Of a stretch of DNA of 64,000 nt, positions 34,418 through 42,335 are shown piece by piece. Numbering within the stretch: the first letter of the stretch is position 1; every line of letters starts with the position of its first letter. Below the pieces are notes generated by a model. It did not search any database. It was not told the DNA's origin and saw only the letters and a list, made by a program, of their open reading frames with translations. A program made the position numbers and the translations under genes. The stretch comes from Dehalogenimonas formicexedens (GTDB taxonomy: Bacteria > Chloroflexota > Dehalococcoidia > Dehalococcoidales > Dehalococcoidaceae): positions 1,206,210-1,270,209 of the forward strand of contig NZ_CP018258.1 of assembly GCF_001953175.1 (NCBI RefSeq), in the 5' to 3' direction.

Positions 34418-35001
34418 GGGGAACGGCCGGAGACACATACCTGGTCATTCTTGCGGTTCAAGCCCGTCACTCCCGGCATCTTCGAAAAGAAGTCCCCGGG
34501 CAGGGCCGCGCCCAGTTTTAGGTGTAATTTTATTCCCGATGCTGCCCCGCACGTAGTCATAATCATGATTCCGGGTATTTTTCTCAAAGCATTCTGAAAT
34601 GCAATCGCGTCCGGGGTTGTAAACCGGGTCAGTTGTAACAGATAGTTTCCGGGGGCGAATTCTTCGGCAACCTCTACAATGGGTGCCTCAATCGTTGCAT
34701 CCGGTGAACCATCCGGATTCTTGATGTCGACGCCGGTGCCTTCCTGTTCTTGTTCCCCGGTCAAGCAGGGTTGACGAATCGGTGACGCATCGGGTTCTCC
34801 GATGGCGTTAATTTCGGGATCAGGCCTGTCCGGAACTCCGATGGCGGTACAGTCAACGTTAGCTTTTTGGCCGGCGGGAATATGTTCTTCCAACTGACGG
34901 ATCAGAGACTCGGCTTCGCGGCGCGCCAGTTCTTCAATCTCGGCGAGCATCCTCGCCTTGCCTTCGAAAACGTTGGATGGTTCGTTGTCCCTGTCGTTCA
35001 A
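34414..35001 (-). CDS. Protein of unknown function, convergent with the aldolase
   Basis: A 195-residue soluble protein. I start it at TTG 35001 because GGAGG (35012-35008) lies 6 bases upstream. The first 45 residues form a charged helix (MLAEIEELARREAESLIRQL). A middle section rich in Pro, Asp and Glu is probably disordered. The last 70 residues form a compact domain (LQLTRFTTPDAIAFQNALR, IMIMTTCGAASGIKLHLKLG) that may be a small alpha/beta fold of the ferredoxin-like kind. No known family is recognised. The stop overlaps the aldolase stop region by four bases. Confidence 0.6.
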   Translation of the reverse strand: MNDRDNEPSNVFEGKARMLAEIEELARREAESLIRQLEEHIPAGQKANVDCTAIGVPDRPDPEINAIGEPDASPIRQPCLTGEQEQEGTGVDIKNPDGSPDATIEAPIVEVAEEFAPGNYLLQLTRFTTPDAIAFQNALRKIPGIMIMTTCGAASGIKLHLKLGAALPGDFFSKMPGVTGLNRKNDQVCVSGRSP

Positions 35002-35144
35002 TCCGGACCTCCGGCAGAGACCGGCCCTACAGCTTTGGGCCAATCGTGCAATCACCAGGAAGTATAAGGTGACAGGCAGAGGCTGTCAATCACCAAAGAA
35101 CCGAAACACCCAAGGTATGATCTAAAATGAAAGCTGAGAAAGGT

Positions 35145-36062
35145 TCAGGGATTTTCGATCAAAGCCTGGTAACCATTCACAATCGCCGCCAAAGCTCTGT
35201 CAAGCGCCTGCTGAACCGCCGGGGAATTGGAGGGGTTGAAAGCGCCGGAAAGAGAAGCGATCTGGTTATTGGCACTGACAACGATACCGGAATCGATCGC
35301 CGAGCCATTCTGCGGCGCGGTTACCGATGTCCCAAAAATCGGGATATTCGCCTCCGGAGGACCGGCGGTTCCGGCTACCGTGGAGCTGCCGGGAGGCGGG
35401 GTGACTCCGGGTGAGGTCGTATCCGTGACGGTATTGCCCGGTGTTCTCGGGAAATTTGAAGAAGCCTTGGCGGCGGCATAATCGTTGGCGGAAAGCCCGA
35501 GAGCGGACGCTGCCGCCGAAAGGTTGCCTTCGATTCGGCTGGTCAATTGGGCGATACCCTGAGAATCACCTTTTTGGGCAAGGTAAACGATCTCGCTTAC
35601 CCGCCGATCATTAAGGGCAGTATACAACTGTACTTTGGCTTCGGAGGAGAAGGTAACATTCACCAGCGCCTGTTCGAGATCGAGCTTCAAGGGGTAAAGA
35701 GCCTGTCCGGGCATGGCTGAAGACGCGGCATAAGCCACGCCGCCGCCCGCCATGGACAGCCCCAACACGAAAGTGACGATGGCGTTGGCCCAACCGATCC
35801 GCCAGAAGGGCCTGGATTTCGCGGTACGGCCGGACATCTCCGCCATGCGCTCGTTCAAGGCGACCCGGATCCGCATTCTGGCGCCCGCGGGCGCCTCGAT
35901 CCTGGCGGCGTTAGAAATATCGAGGGAGGTATCGAGGAGATCCCTGAGTTCCCCGGCATACTCCGGATAACGCTTGAGACAGTCCTCTACGGTAGATTCT
36001 CCGGTGAGAACTTCATCCAGGCAGGTACTGAAAATCTGATCTATTTCGTTGGCTTTGTTCAT
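35145..36062 (-). CDS. DUF5667-type anti-sigma factor candidate
   Basis: A 305-residue single-span membrane protein. Residues 1-75 form a small helical domain (CLDEVLTGESTVEDCLKRYPEY) of the kind that binds sigma factors. One membrane span follows (about 90-112). Outside the span, MPGQALYPLKLDLEQALVNVT is the signature of DUF5667, followed by a helical region, and a Pro/Thr/Ser-rich linker leads to the C terminus. The gene starts inside the sigma-factor stop codon (four-base overlap), the classic sigma/anti-sigma arrangement. The signal sensed is unknown. Confidence 0.75.
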   Translation of the reverse strand: MNKANEIDQIFSTCLDEVLTGESTVEDCLKRYPEYAGELRDLLDTSLDISNAARIEAPAGARMRIRVALNERMAEMSGRTAKSRPFWRIGWANAIVTFVLGLSMAGGGVAYAASSAMPGQALYPLKLDLEQALVNVTFSSEAKVQLYTALNDRRVSEIVYLAQKGDSQGIAQLTSRIEGNLSAAASALGLSANDYAAAKASSNFPRTPGNTVTDTTSPGVTPPPGSSTVAGTAGPPEANIPIFGTSVTAPQNGSAIDSGIVVSANNQIASLSGAFNPSNSPAVQQALDRALAAIVNGYQALIENP

Positions 36063-36598
36063 TTGGATTCACCCATGATACGCCGCAGAGCGCCGACAGC
36101 GCTGTGCTGCAAGGCTTTGATCGCCCCTTCGTTCTTGCCCATGACCTTCGCCACCTGGGCTATCGGCATATCGGCGCCGAAACGCAGGGCAATCACCTCC
36201 TGCTGTAATTTCGTTAATTTCTTGGCCGCCTCTACCAGTTCTTTAGTTTCGAGCTTCAGTTCGGTTTCTTCGACCAGGTCGCCGTCAGCCGGAATCGCCA
36301 AGGATTCATCGAGTTCCATAGTCGGCCGCCGCGATCTTTTCCTGAGAGTGTCCACTACCTGGTTGTGAGCTATCCGGTAGAGCCAGGCGCTGAAGGGAAC
36401 TTCCCGCATTTTGTAGGAACAGATCGATTCCAGGGCATTAACGAATACCTGTTGTGTCAAATCTTCCGCCTCGGTACGGTTGCCGATCTTGATCGCCACG
36501 TACCGGTAAATCTTTTCGAAATAGGCCTCATATAACTGGCCAAAGGCCTCCGGATCGCGGGATTGTGCCCGCGTTATGAGACTTTGCTCATCCTGCAC
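36059..36598 (-). CDS. ECF-type RNA polymerase sigma factor
   Basis: A 179-residue group IV sigma factor with region 2 (DPEAFGQLYEAYFEKIYRY, EDLTQQVFVNALE, FSAWLYRIAHNQVVDTLRKR) and region 4 (LTKLQQEVIALRFGADMPIAQVAKVMGKNEGAIKALQHSAVGAL). Regions 1.1, 3.0 and 3.1 are absent. The start is GTG 36598, about 10 bases after AAGGGGG. It overlaps the downstream anti-sigma gene by four bases, so they are co-translated and the sigma factor is probably held inactive at the membrane until the signal is received. Targets are unknown. Confidence 0.92.
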   Translation of the reverse strand: MQDEQSLITRAQSRDPEAFGQLYEAYFEKIYRYVAIKIGNRTEAEDLTQQVFVNALESICSYKMREVPFSAWLYRIAHNQVVDTLRKRSRRPTMELDESLAIPADGDLVEETELKLETKELVEAAKKLTKLQQEVIALRFGADMPIAQVAKVMGKNEGAIKALQHSAVGALRRIMGESK

Positions 36599-36737
36599 CT
36601 TGAAAAAACCCCCTTGTCGGCAAGCGTAATGTTGAAGTTTCTACCGACACCGTCCGGTTTTAAGTCGGTGCAACAATTATAACGAAAGGATTGGCGCCGG
36701 GATAGCACCAGGATGGTTCCAATCCGGGCGGGAGCTT

Positions 36738-36771
36738 AAAAAAGAAAGCCCGGGAGCTGCCCGGGCTTTCT
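36738..36771 (-). terminator. Intrinsic terminator of the DUF362 gene
   Basis: A 12-bp perfect stem (AGAAAGCCCGGG, 36743-36754, with its complement at 36760-36771) and a 5-base loop; on the minus strand it is followed by TTTTTT. Confidence 0.88.
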
Positions 36772-36790
36772 TCTAATGACGAACGGAGTG

Positions 36791-37519
36791 TCAGACTTCG
36801 ATTTCCTGGCGTCCCAGCTTGATATTCTCCAGGTAGTCAGCCTTGATGCCAAGGGTTTCGGAAATCTCCGTGTCCACATCAAGGGGCCTGCCCATGAATA
36901 TCTTTCCCACTTCTTCCGCGGTGCCGTGGACCGGATCATCCCCGACGATGAATTTTTGCTTCGCCTCGATGATGCTCATATCGAAGGGGAGGGTAAAATA
37001 AAGGTCAGCCAGCACCTTGTCCAAGCCGAGAGCATACAGGTTCCGCCAACCGTCTTTATTGCCGCCGTACTTGGCTATGGGCAGCAGCGACATGAGGTTG
37101 GACATGGTAAGTTCGCCCTGCCCTTTGTTCACTCTGAGCGGCGACACCGATATCAGGTAGTCCGAGGACAGGATAATATTGGGCACCCAGAACGTTGGTA
37201 TGATGAACGGTTTCGGTAAAGGGTTATCCACCTCAACCCAGGTGGAATCCTTCACGTCCAGGGTCAGCACCCTTGGAAAATCGTATCCGAGTGATTGATA
37301 AATGGGACGGATAGGTTCCCCGTTAGGCGTGCCGTCCAAAAGGATTATGTCCGCATCGGAAATCCAGCGGATGCCCTTGATGATGCGAGCGATAATATCC
37401 TTACTGGTGGTCACCGGGTAGCCCGCGGCAAAATGAGCCGAGGGTTTAATCAGGACCCGCCTGGCCCGTGAAATGGCTTCCGGGGCTTTGAACACAAACT
37501 GCGATGCGTTATATATCAA
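36791..37519 (-). CDS. DUF362-family protein
   Basis: A 242-residue soluble protein resembling the DUF362 family: RRVLIKPSAHFAAGYPVTTSKDIIARII near the N terminus, DADIILLDGTPNG, and SSDYLISVSPLRVNKGQGELTMSNLMSLLP in the middle. Many DUF362 proteins carry a ferredoxin domain; this one has no cysteine pairs. The start is TTG 37519 with GAGAAGGG upstream. It stands alone with its own terminator. The biochemical role of the family is not settled and I infer nothing beyond membership. Confidence 0.7.
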   Translation of the reverse strand: MIYNASQFVFKAPEAISRARRVLIKPSAHFAAGYPVTTSKDIIARIIKGIRWISDADIILLDGTPNGEPIRPIYQSLGYDFPRVLTLDVKDSTWVEVDNPLPKPFIIPTFWVPNIILSSDYLISVSPLRVNKGQGELTMSNLMSLLPIAKYGGNKDGWRNLYALGLDKVLADLYFTLPFDMSIIEAKQKFIVGDDPVHGTAEEVGKIFMGRPLDVDTEISETLGIKADYLENIKLGRQEIEV

Positions 37520-37855
37520 CTCGAAAAACCCTTCTCAGGAATGTTTATGTGGTTAGGGCAGTCTTTTTGGCAAATCTAAAATAAAAAACTTGAGACGCGT
37601 GCAAAGTGCGAAGTCAGTTGGCATCGGTCCCAAGTGAGTATTCTTACCAGGCCAAAGACCCAAGGCGCAAGGCCTTAATCTCGGCACAGCTTACGCGATG
37701 AAACGGGCTAGAACTAACCCCTCCTATACATTCATTTTAACATTCTCGTCAATAGGGTTTGAGACAAAATCACCCCATTCCTATCGGATAAGACGTCAGG
37801 TTTGACTTTGAACGGCCCGTAATTTATCCTGAATCACTATCGCCAAGGAGCCGAA
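37520..37855. other. Divergent intergenic region between DUF362 and iorA
   Basis: 336 bases without a gene. An AGGCC...GGCCT pair (about 37651-37678) could form a hairpin. TTTGACTTTGAAC near 37800 resembles a -35, but no good -10 lies at the right distance before iorA. I see no tRNA or recognised RNA here. Confidence 0.5.
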
Positions 37856-39655
37856 TTGGAACGTCTCTTGCTGTCCGGGAACGAAGCGATCGCTTTAGGC
37901 GCAGCCCATGCCGGTGTAAAGATCGCCGCTGCTTATCCGGGCACGCCGTCGACCGAGATCATGGAAGCCATCTCCCGGATTCCGGACATCTACGGCGAAT
38001 GGTCGTCGAACGAGGCAGTCGCGGTCGAGGTAGCCACCGGAGCCAGCTACACCGGCGTCCGCGCCATGGCGTGCATGAAACACGTCGGTCTCAACGTGGC
38101 AGCCGATGCCTTCATGGCCGCCGCTACCACCGGCGTCAGAGGCGGTCTGGTAATTGTCTCCGCGGACGACCCTGGGATCCATTCGTCGCAGAACGAACAG
38201 GATTCCCGAAATTACGCCCGGCTGGGCAAAGTTCCCTGCCTTGAGCCTTCAGATTCGCAGGAAGCCTACGATTTTGCCCGCGCGGCATTTCAAATCAGCG
38301 AGGAATTCGATACCCCGGTGCTGCTGCGCCCGACGACCCGCGTCTGCCATTCCAAGAGCATCGTCGCTCCAAGAGAAAAAAACCCTATCGGACAAAACCC
38401 CGAATTCCGTCATGACCCCGGCAAACTCGTGATGCTGCCCGGTGCGGCAAGGATGCGCTGGGCCAAAATCATCGAAAGGCTGCGGCAACTCTCCCTCTAC
38501 GCTGAAACATCCGGTCTCAACAAAATCATCGTTGGAAAGACCGACCTGGGCATCGTCGCCAACGGCATCTCCTACCAGTACGCGCGCGAAGTATTCCCGG
38601 GTGCTTCGTTTCTGAAACTGGGAATTTCTTACCCCCTGCCGGAAAAACTCGTTCGGGATTTTGCCGGGCAGGTCGGGAGACCGCTGGTGATCGAGGAACT
38701 GGACGGCTTCATCGAAACCGAGCTTCGAGCCATGGGCATCGCTGTGACCGGTAAAGAATTCTTGCCGCGGACAGGTGAGTTCTCTCCCGACGTCATCCGC
38801 GACTCAGCCGCCAGAGCCGGCATCATCACCGGAGCCAAATCGAAGCCGGCGCCCGCCTCAGGCCTGGCCAAACGGCCGCCCCTGCTTTGCCCCGGCTGTC
38901 CTCATGCCGGCTTTTTCTTCACTCTGTCCAGCATGGGACACCGCTCGACGTTGCCCGGAAAGACCCAGCGAACCCCGAAACTCACCGTCTGCGGAGACAT
39001 CGGCTGCTACACCCTGGGCGCCTACCCGCCTCTCGGCGTCATCGATACCTGCGGCTGCATGGGCGCCGGAATATCCCACGCTGCCGGCATGGCCCAGGCT
39101 GGAATCAGCGAAAAACCGCTGGCGGTGATCGGCGATTCCACCTTCATGCACTCCGGCATCAACAGCCTGATAAACGCGGTTTACAATCAGGCCAAGATCT
39201 GCGTCATCATCCTGGACAACGGCACCACGGCGATGACCGGACACCAGGGACATCCCGGAAGCGGGGTATCGGTTAAAGGCCAGTCAGGCAACCGGGTGGT
39301 CATCGAAGACCTGGTCCGGGGAGCCGGGGTAAAAAACGTTGCCATCATCGACGCCTTCGATTTGAAAACAATCCGTTCTGCATTGAGACAAGCGATGTCC
39401 TCCGAATCCCTCGAAGTCCTGATCATCCGGGGCGAATGTCCCACCCTGGCACGAAAAAAAGCCAAACCGCTCGAACTCTCGGCGCAAAAATGCGACGATT
39501 GCGGCGCCTGCCTGTTGATCGGCTGTTCGGCCATCATGAAAACCGGAAACGGTAAGATTACGATCGACCCCGGCGCCTGCCTGGGGGAGAATTGCACTCT
39601 TTGCCTGCAACTCTGTGCTCGCGGCGCGATCTCGGCAAAAGAGGTTTCCTCATGA
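37856..39655 (+). CDS. iorA: Indolepyruvate:ferredoxin oxidoreductase, alpha subunit
   Basis: Thiamine-diphosphate enzyme that decarboxylates aryl pyruvates to acyl-CoA and reduces ferredoxin. The 599-residue protein starts LLSGNEAIALGAAHAGVKIAAAYPGTPS (pyrimidine-binding domain), has the ThDP motif GDSTFMHSGINSLINAVYNQ in the second half, and ends in a two-cluster ferredoxin domain (KCDDCGACLLIGC, CLGENCTLCLQLC; eight Cys). CPGCPHAGFF near residue 342 is typical of IorA. The start is TTG 37856 after AAGGAG. iorB overlaps its end by four bases. The enzyme is oxygen-sensitive and characteristic of anaerobes that degrade or make aromatic amino acids. Confidence 0.95.
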   Translation: MERLLLSGNEAIALGAAHAGVKIAAAYPGTPSTEIMEAISRIPDIYGEWSSNEAVAVEVATGASYTGVRAMACMKHVGLNVAADAFMAAATTGVRGGLVIVSADDPGIHSSQNEQDSRNYARLGKVPCLEPSDSQEAYDFARAAFQISEEFDTPVLLRPTTRVCHSKSIVAPREKNPIGQNPEFRHDPGKLVMLPGAARMRWAKIIERLRQLSLYAETSGLNKIIVGKTDLGIVANGISYQYAREVFPGASFLKLGISYPLPEKLVRDFAGQVGRPLVIEELDGFIETELRAMGIAVTGKEFLPRTGEFSPDVIRDSAARAGIITGAKSKPAPASGLAKRPPLLCPGCPHAGFFFTLSSMGHRSTLPGKTQRTPKLTVCGDIGCYTLGAYPPLGVIDTCGCMGAGISHAAGMAQAGISEKPLAVIGDSTFMHSGINSLINAVYNQAKICVIILDNGTTAMTGHQGHPGSGVSVKGQSGNRVVIEDLVRGAGVKNVAIIDAFDLKTIRSALRQAMSSESLEVLIIRGECPTLARKKAKPLELSAQKCDDCGACLLIGCSAIMKTGNGKITIDPGACLGENCTLCLQLCARGAISAKEVSS

Positions 39656-40254
39656 GCGGCAAGGATATTCTGATCGTTGGGGTCGGCGGCCAGGGCGTAG
39701 TCCTGGCTTCCAATTTCCTGGCTGAAGCCGCGCTGAGGGCTGGTTATGAGGTCAAAAAAACCGATACGCTGGGCATGGCGCAACGCGGCGGCAGCGTCGT
39801 CTCCCATTTAAGGTACGCCGGATCGGTGGCCTCACCGCTTATCCCGGCGGGAGAAGCCGATTTGCTTATCGCTTTTGAAAAACTCGAAGCGGCCCGGTGG
39901 GCTCATTTCCTGAAGCCTGACGGCGCGGCCATCGTCAACGACCTGGCCATGCCGCCGTTATCGGTAACCCTCGGGACCGAGACCTACCCTTCTGATCAAG
40001 ACCTGCTGGATATGCTTTCGGCTTTTTCGACCAATATTCGGTTGGTTCCGGCGACAGCCGCCGCCGCCAACCTGGGCAACCCCAAAATGGTCAATACGGT
40101 GCTTCTAGGCTACGCCTCCCGCTGGTTGGATATCGAACCGGGAATTCTCACCTCTGCCATAGAAGCCGGCTTACCGGAAAAGCTTCGGAAAACAAACTTG
40201 GCGGCCTTTGAAACAGGCAGGGACCTGGCCGCAGGTCAGTTCCGGCAGGAATAA
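39652..40254 (+). CDS. iorB: Indolepyruvate:ferredoxin oxidoreductase, beta subunit
   Basis: The gamma-domain subunit that completes IorAB. The 200-residue protein has ILIVGVGGQGVVLASNFLAEAAL at the N terminus and KKTDTLGMAQRGGSVVSHLRY, the standard signature of the 2-oxoacid:acceptor oxidoreductase gamma domain. The ATG at 39652 overlaps the iorA stop (ATGA), which fixes the start; frame upstream of it belongs to iorA. A CBS-domain gene converges 7 bases downstream. Confidence 0.95.
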   Translation: MSGKDILIVGVGGQGVVLASNFLAEAALRAGYEVKKTDTLGMAQRGGSVVSHLRYAGSVASPLIPAGEADLLIAFEKLEAARWAHFLKPDGAAIVNDLAMPPLSVTLGTETYPSDQDLLDMLSAFSTNIRLVPATAAAANLGNPKMVNTVLLGYASRWLDIEPGILTSAIEAGLPEKLRKTNLAAFETGRDLAAGQFRQE

Positions 40255-40261
40255 TTTCGGG

Positions 40262-40759
40262 TTAAGTCCCGGTCTCGCAAACCGGACCGGTTTTCAGAGC
40301 ATCGCCCAGCATCTTTGAAAGAAGCTGAGGCAATTTTATCTCCCCTAAAAACACCCCGGCCTTATCTACCACCGGGAGTTCGGTGGCCTGTTCGAGGACC
40401 ATGATCTGCAGCGCCTGGGCCAGGGTCGCCTCCGGGTTTACCTCCGGCCCAGATGAAAGAATATCGCCGATCGTCTGGGACTGGCACAGCTTCACCACTT
40501 CGAAAGCCTGGAGCGAATCGACGGACCGTATGCTCGAGCGGCTGACAATTTCCATGCCCAATTTAAGTTTGACCCAGTTCAGGATGTAATGCAGTTTTAC
40601 GGCGCCCTTGTATTTATTGTGCCTGTCGACGATGAAAAGAGTGTGCACGTCGGGCTGGGAGAGAAATTCATTTATAGCCTTTTCCATGGGTTCATCCTCG
40701 GCGGCAAACACGGCTTTTGCCCCGGAAATCATCACGTCCCGGACTCGAGTTTCGTCCAT
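40262..40759 (-). CDS. CBS-domain pair protein
   Basis: A 165-residue protein made of two CBS domains: VRDVMISGAKAVFAAEDEPMEKAINEFL...VHTLFIVDRHNKYKGAV and IGDILSSGPEVNPEATLAQALQIM...ELPVVDKAGVFLGEI. Such Bateman pairs bind adenine nucleotides and regulate partner proteins. The start is ATG 40759 with AAAGGAGA upstream; the longer open frame extends into the ferredoxin gene in another reading frame. The ferredoxin gene ends 19 bases upstream, so the two are probably co-transcribed, convergent with iorAB. A link to ferredoxin-dependent metabolism is only inferred from position. Confidence 0.85.
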   Translation of the reverse strand: MDETRVRDVMISGAKAVFAAEDEPMEKAINEFLSQPDVHTLFIVDRHNKYKGAVKLHYILNWVKLKLGMEIVSRSSIRSVDSLQAFEVVKLCQSQTIGDILSSGPEVNPEATLAQALQIMVLEQATELPVVDKAGVFLGEIKLPQLLSKMLGDALKTGPVCETGT

Positions 40760-40778
40760 TGGTTCTCCTTTCGCCATT

Positions 40779-40988
40779 TCAGGGATACAGGCGGTTACCA
40801 TTATCATCGAAAACGGCGATGGCATCAACCGGGCAAGAACGGGCGGCGGCCAACAACTTCCCGTCATCCACTGATTTAGGATCGAGGAGTACGGCTTTGC
40901 CGAAAGAATCGAGCTCAAAAACCGTCGGGGCTTCCTCAACGCAGTCCCCGGCGCCGATGCATTTGTCGCGGTCTATCTCTACTCTCAT
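40779..40988 (-). CDS. Small ferredoxin, probably [3Fe-4S]
   Basis: A 69-residue ferredoxin with CIGAGDC near the N terminus and SCPVDAI near the C terminus. In [4Fe-4S] ferredoxins the pattern is C-x2-C-x2-C...CP; here the second cysteine is Ala, leaving three ligands, the signature of a [3Fe-4S] cluster. The start is ATG 40988, preceded by GGAGGG; upstream frame lacks a start signal. It is followed by the CBS protein and converges on iorAB, whose physiological acceptor is ferredoxin, so it may serve that enzyme or a different one. Confidence 0.88.
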   Translation of the reverse strand: MRVEIDRDKCIGAGDCVEEAPTVFELDSFGKAVLLDPKSVDDGKLLAAARSCPVDAIAVFDDNGNRLYP

Positions 40989-41074
40989 GAATTCATCCCT
41001 CCCTAATGACATTGTAACACCGGTATGCGCCCAATCTATCAACCTGCCCCGGCGCATGTTTTTGTGATGATGGT

Positions 41075-41102
41075 TTGAGCCGTGTTCTCGATACTATATA
41101 AT
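41075..41102 (+). promoter_or_regulatory. Promoter of the superoxide dismutase gene
   Basis: TTGAGC (41075-41080), a 16-base spacer and TATAAT (41097-41102). A GAGGA/TCCTC hairpin lies in the 5' leader before the ribosome site GGGAGGA. Confidence 0.65.
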
Positions 41103-41155
41103 GGATTCGAGGACAAGCATCCTCAATTGCGATCGATAATCAGGGAGGACTCTCG

Positions 41156-41731
41156 ATGTACACCGCCACGGATTTCAATCACCTGAAAGGAATGCCGGGA
41201 TTTTCCGAGACTCTGCTTAACAACCATTTCACTCTGTACCAGGGTTACATCAAAAACACCAACAAGCTCTTCGAAACGCTCGATGCCCTGTCCAAAGCGG
41301 GCAAGTCCGATACCCCCGAATTCGCCGAACTGCAGCGCCGCTTCGGTTTCGAGTGGAACGGCATGAGACTGCACGAGCTGTATTTCGGCAACCTCGGCGG
41401 CGACGGTTTGCTGGCGCCCGCGGTCAAGCTGGAGAAAAAACTGGCTGAGGCCTGGGGCAGCCGCGAGGCGTGGGAGAAGGATTTCCGGGCTGTCGGTTCG
41501 CTGCGGGGCGTCGGCTGGGCGGTGCTCTACCAGGATCCGGTTAGCGGCGCCTTATTCAACTGCTGGATCAATCTCCACGAATCCGGGCACCTGGCCGGAT
41601 GCAATCCCCTCCTGGTAATGGACGTCTGGGAACATGCCTTCATGATCGATTACGGGCTGAAGCGCGCCGACTATATCGATGCCTTCTTCAAGAATATCGA
41701 TTGGGCGGCCTGCGAGAAACGCCTCAAGTAA
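41156..41731 (+). CDS. Superoxide dismutase, Fe/Mn type
   Basis: Converts superoxide to oxygen and peroxide in the cytoplasm. The 191-residue protein has the four metal ligands in the expected places: His in LLNNHFTLYQGY (about 24), His in MRLHELYFGNL (about 75), and Asp and His in VMDVWEHAFMIDY (about 161 and 165). GVGWAVLYQD and the NLHESGHLAG region correspond to the C-terminal domain. Iron versus manganese cannot be told from sequence alone. The ATG at 41156 follows GGGAGGA. The ferritin-like gene follows after 23 bases with its own ribosome site, an oxygen-defence pair in an otherwise anaerobic gene set. Confidence 0.93.
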   Translation: MYTATDFNHLKGMPGFSETLLNNHFTLYQGYIKNTNKLFETLDALSKAGKSDTPEFAELQRRFGFEWNGMRLHELYFGNLGGDGLLAPAVKLEKKLAEAWGSREAWEKDFRAVGSLRGVGWAVLYQDPVSGALFNCWINLHESGHLAGCNPLLVMDVWEHAFMIDYGLKRADYIDAFFKNIDWAACEKRLK

Positions 41732-41754
41732 AGTTATCGATAAGGAGAGAAAAC

Positions 41755-42234
41755 ATGACTATCGCCTTCTCCCCGGCAGAGCTCTACAACATCGCCATCG
41801 CCGTTGAACGCAGGGGGGCCGCGTTTTACGACACCCTGGCCCGATCCTCCCAGAACGACCTGGTAAGACAGTCGTTTCTGGCGCTGGCGGCGATGGAGCA
41901 CCAGCATATCCAGGCTTTTCAAAAAATGCTGGCATCCGCCCCAAAAACCTTCGGCGAAGGGTATGGCGATGAGGAATACGCCGCTTACTTCAAAGCCCTG
42001 GTCGATTCCGCCATATTCAACGACGACCTGGCTACCAGCGAACTGGTGACCAAGGTGGACAGCGATAAGGAAGCGGTCGAGATCGGGATGGGGGCGGAAA
42101 AGGATTCCATCCTGTTTTACGAGCAGCTGCAGGACATTGCCGGGGGCGATGCCTCGGAAAGCATCGGCAAGATCATCAGCGAGGAAAAAGAACACCTGCG
42201 GAAACTGGCGGAGATCAAAACCAAATTACAATGA
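41755..42234 (+). CDS. Ferritin-like / rubrerythrin-type di-iron protein
   Basis: A 159-residue four-helix protein of the erythrin family. Two E-x-x-H type motifs are present: VERRGAAFYDTLA with AMEHQHIQAF, and AEKDSILFYEQL with ISEEKEHLRKL, which supply the carboxylate and His ligands of a di-iron site. The C-terminal rubredoxin domain of true rubrerythrin is missing. It probably reduces peroxide or handles iron. The ATG at 41755 follows AAGGAGAG, and the gene is co-transcribed with the superoxide dismutase, so peroxide made by SOD may be its substrate. Confidence 0.85.
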   Translation: MTIAFSPAELYNIAIAVERRGAAFYDTLARSSQNDLVRQSFLALAAMEHQHIQAFQKMLASAPKTFGEGYGDEEYAAYFKALVDSAIFNDDLATSELVTKVDSDKEAVEIGMGAEKDSILFYEQLQDIAGGDASESIGKIISEEKEHLRKLAEIKTKLQ

Positions 42235-42335
42235 CCAAGATACAATAACCATATCAAATCTCAAGAAACAAACAGTTTTGGAATTTGAATATTGGGATTT
42301 GAAAATTTGTGTGGGATTTGTCTCTTGGTTATTGG

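Noticed and set aside
37640-37690. tRNA-like or small-RNA hairpin upstream of iorA
   Set aside because: The GGCC pairing is short and no T arm, anticodon arm or terminator could be built around it.
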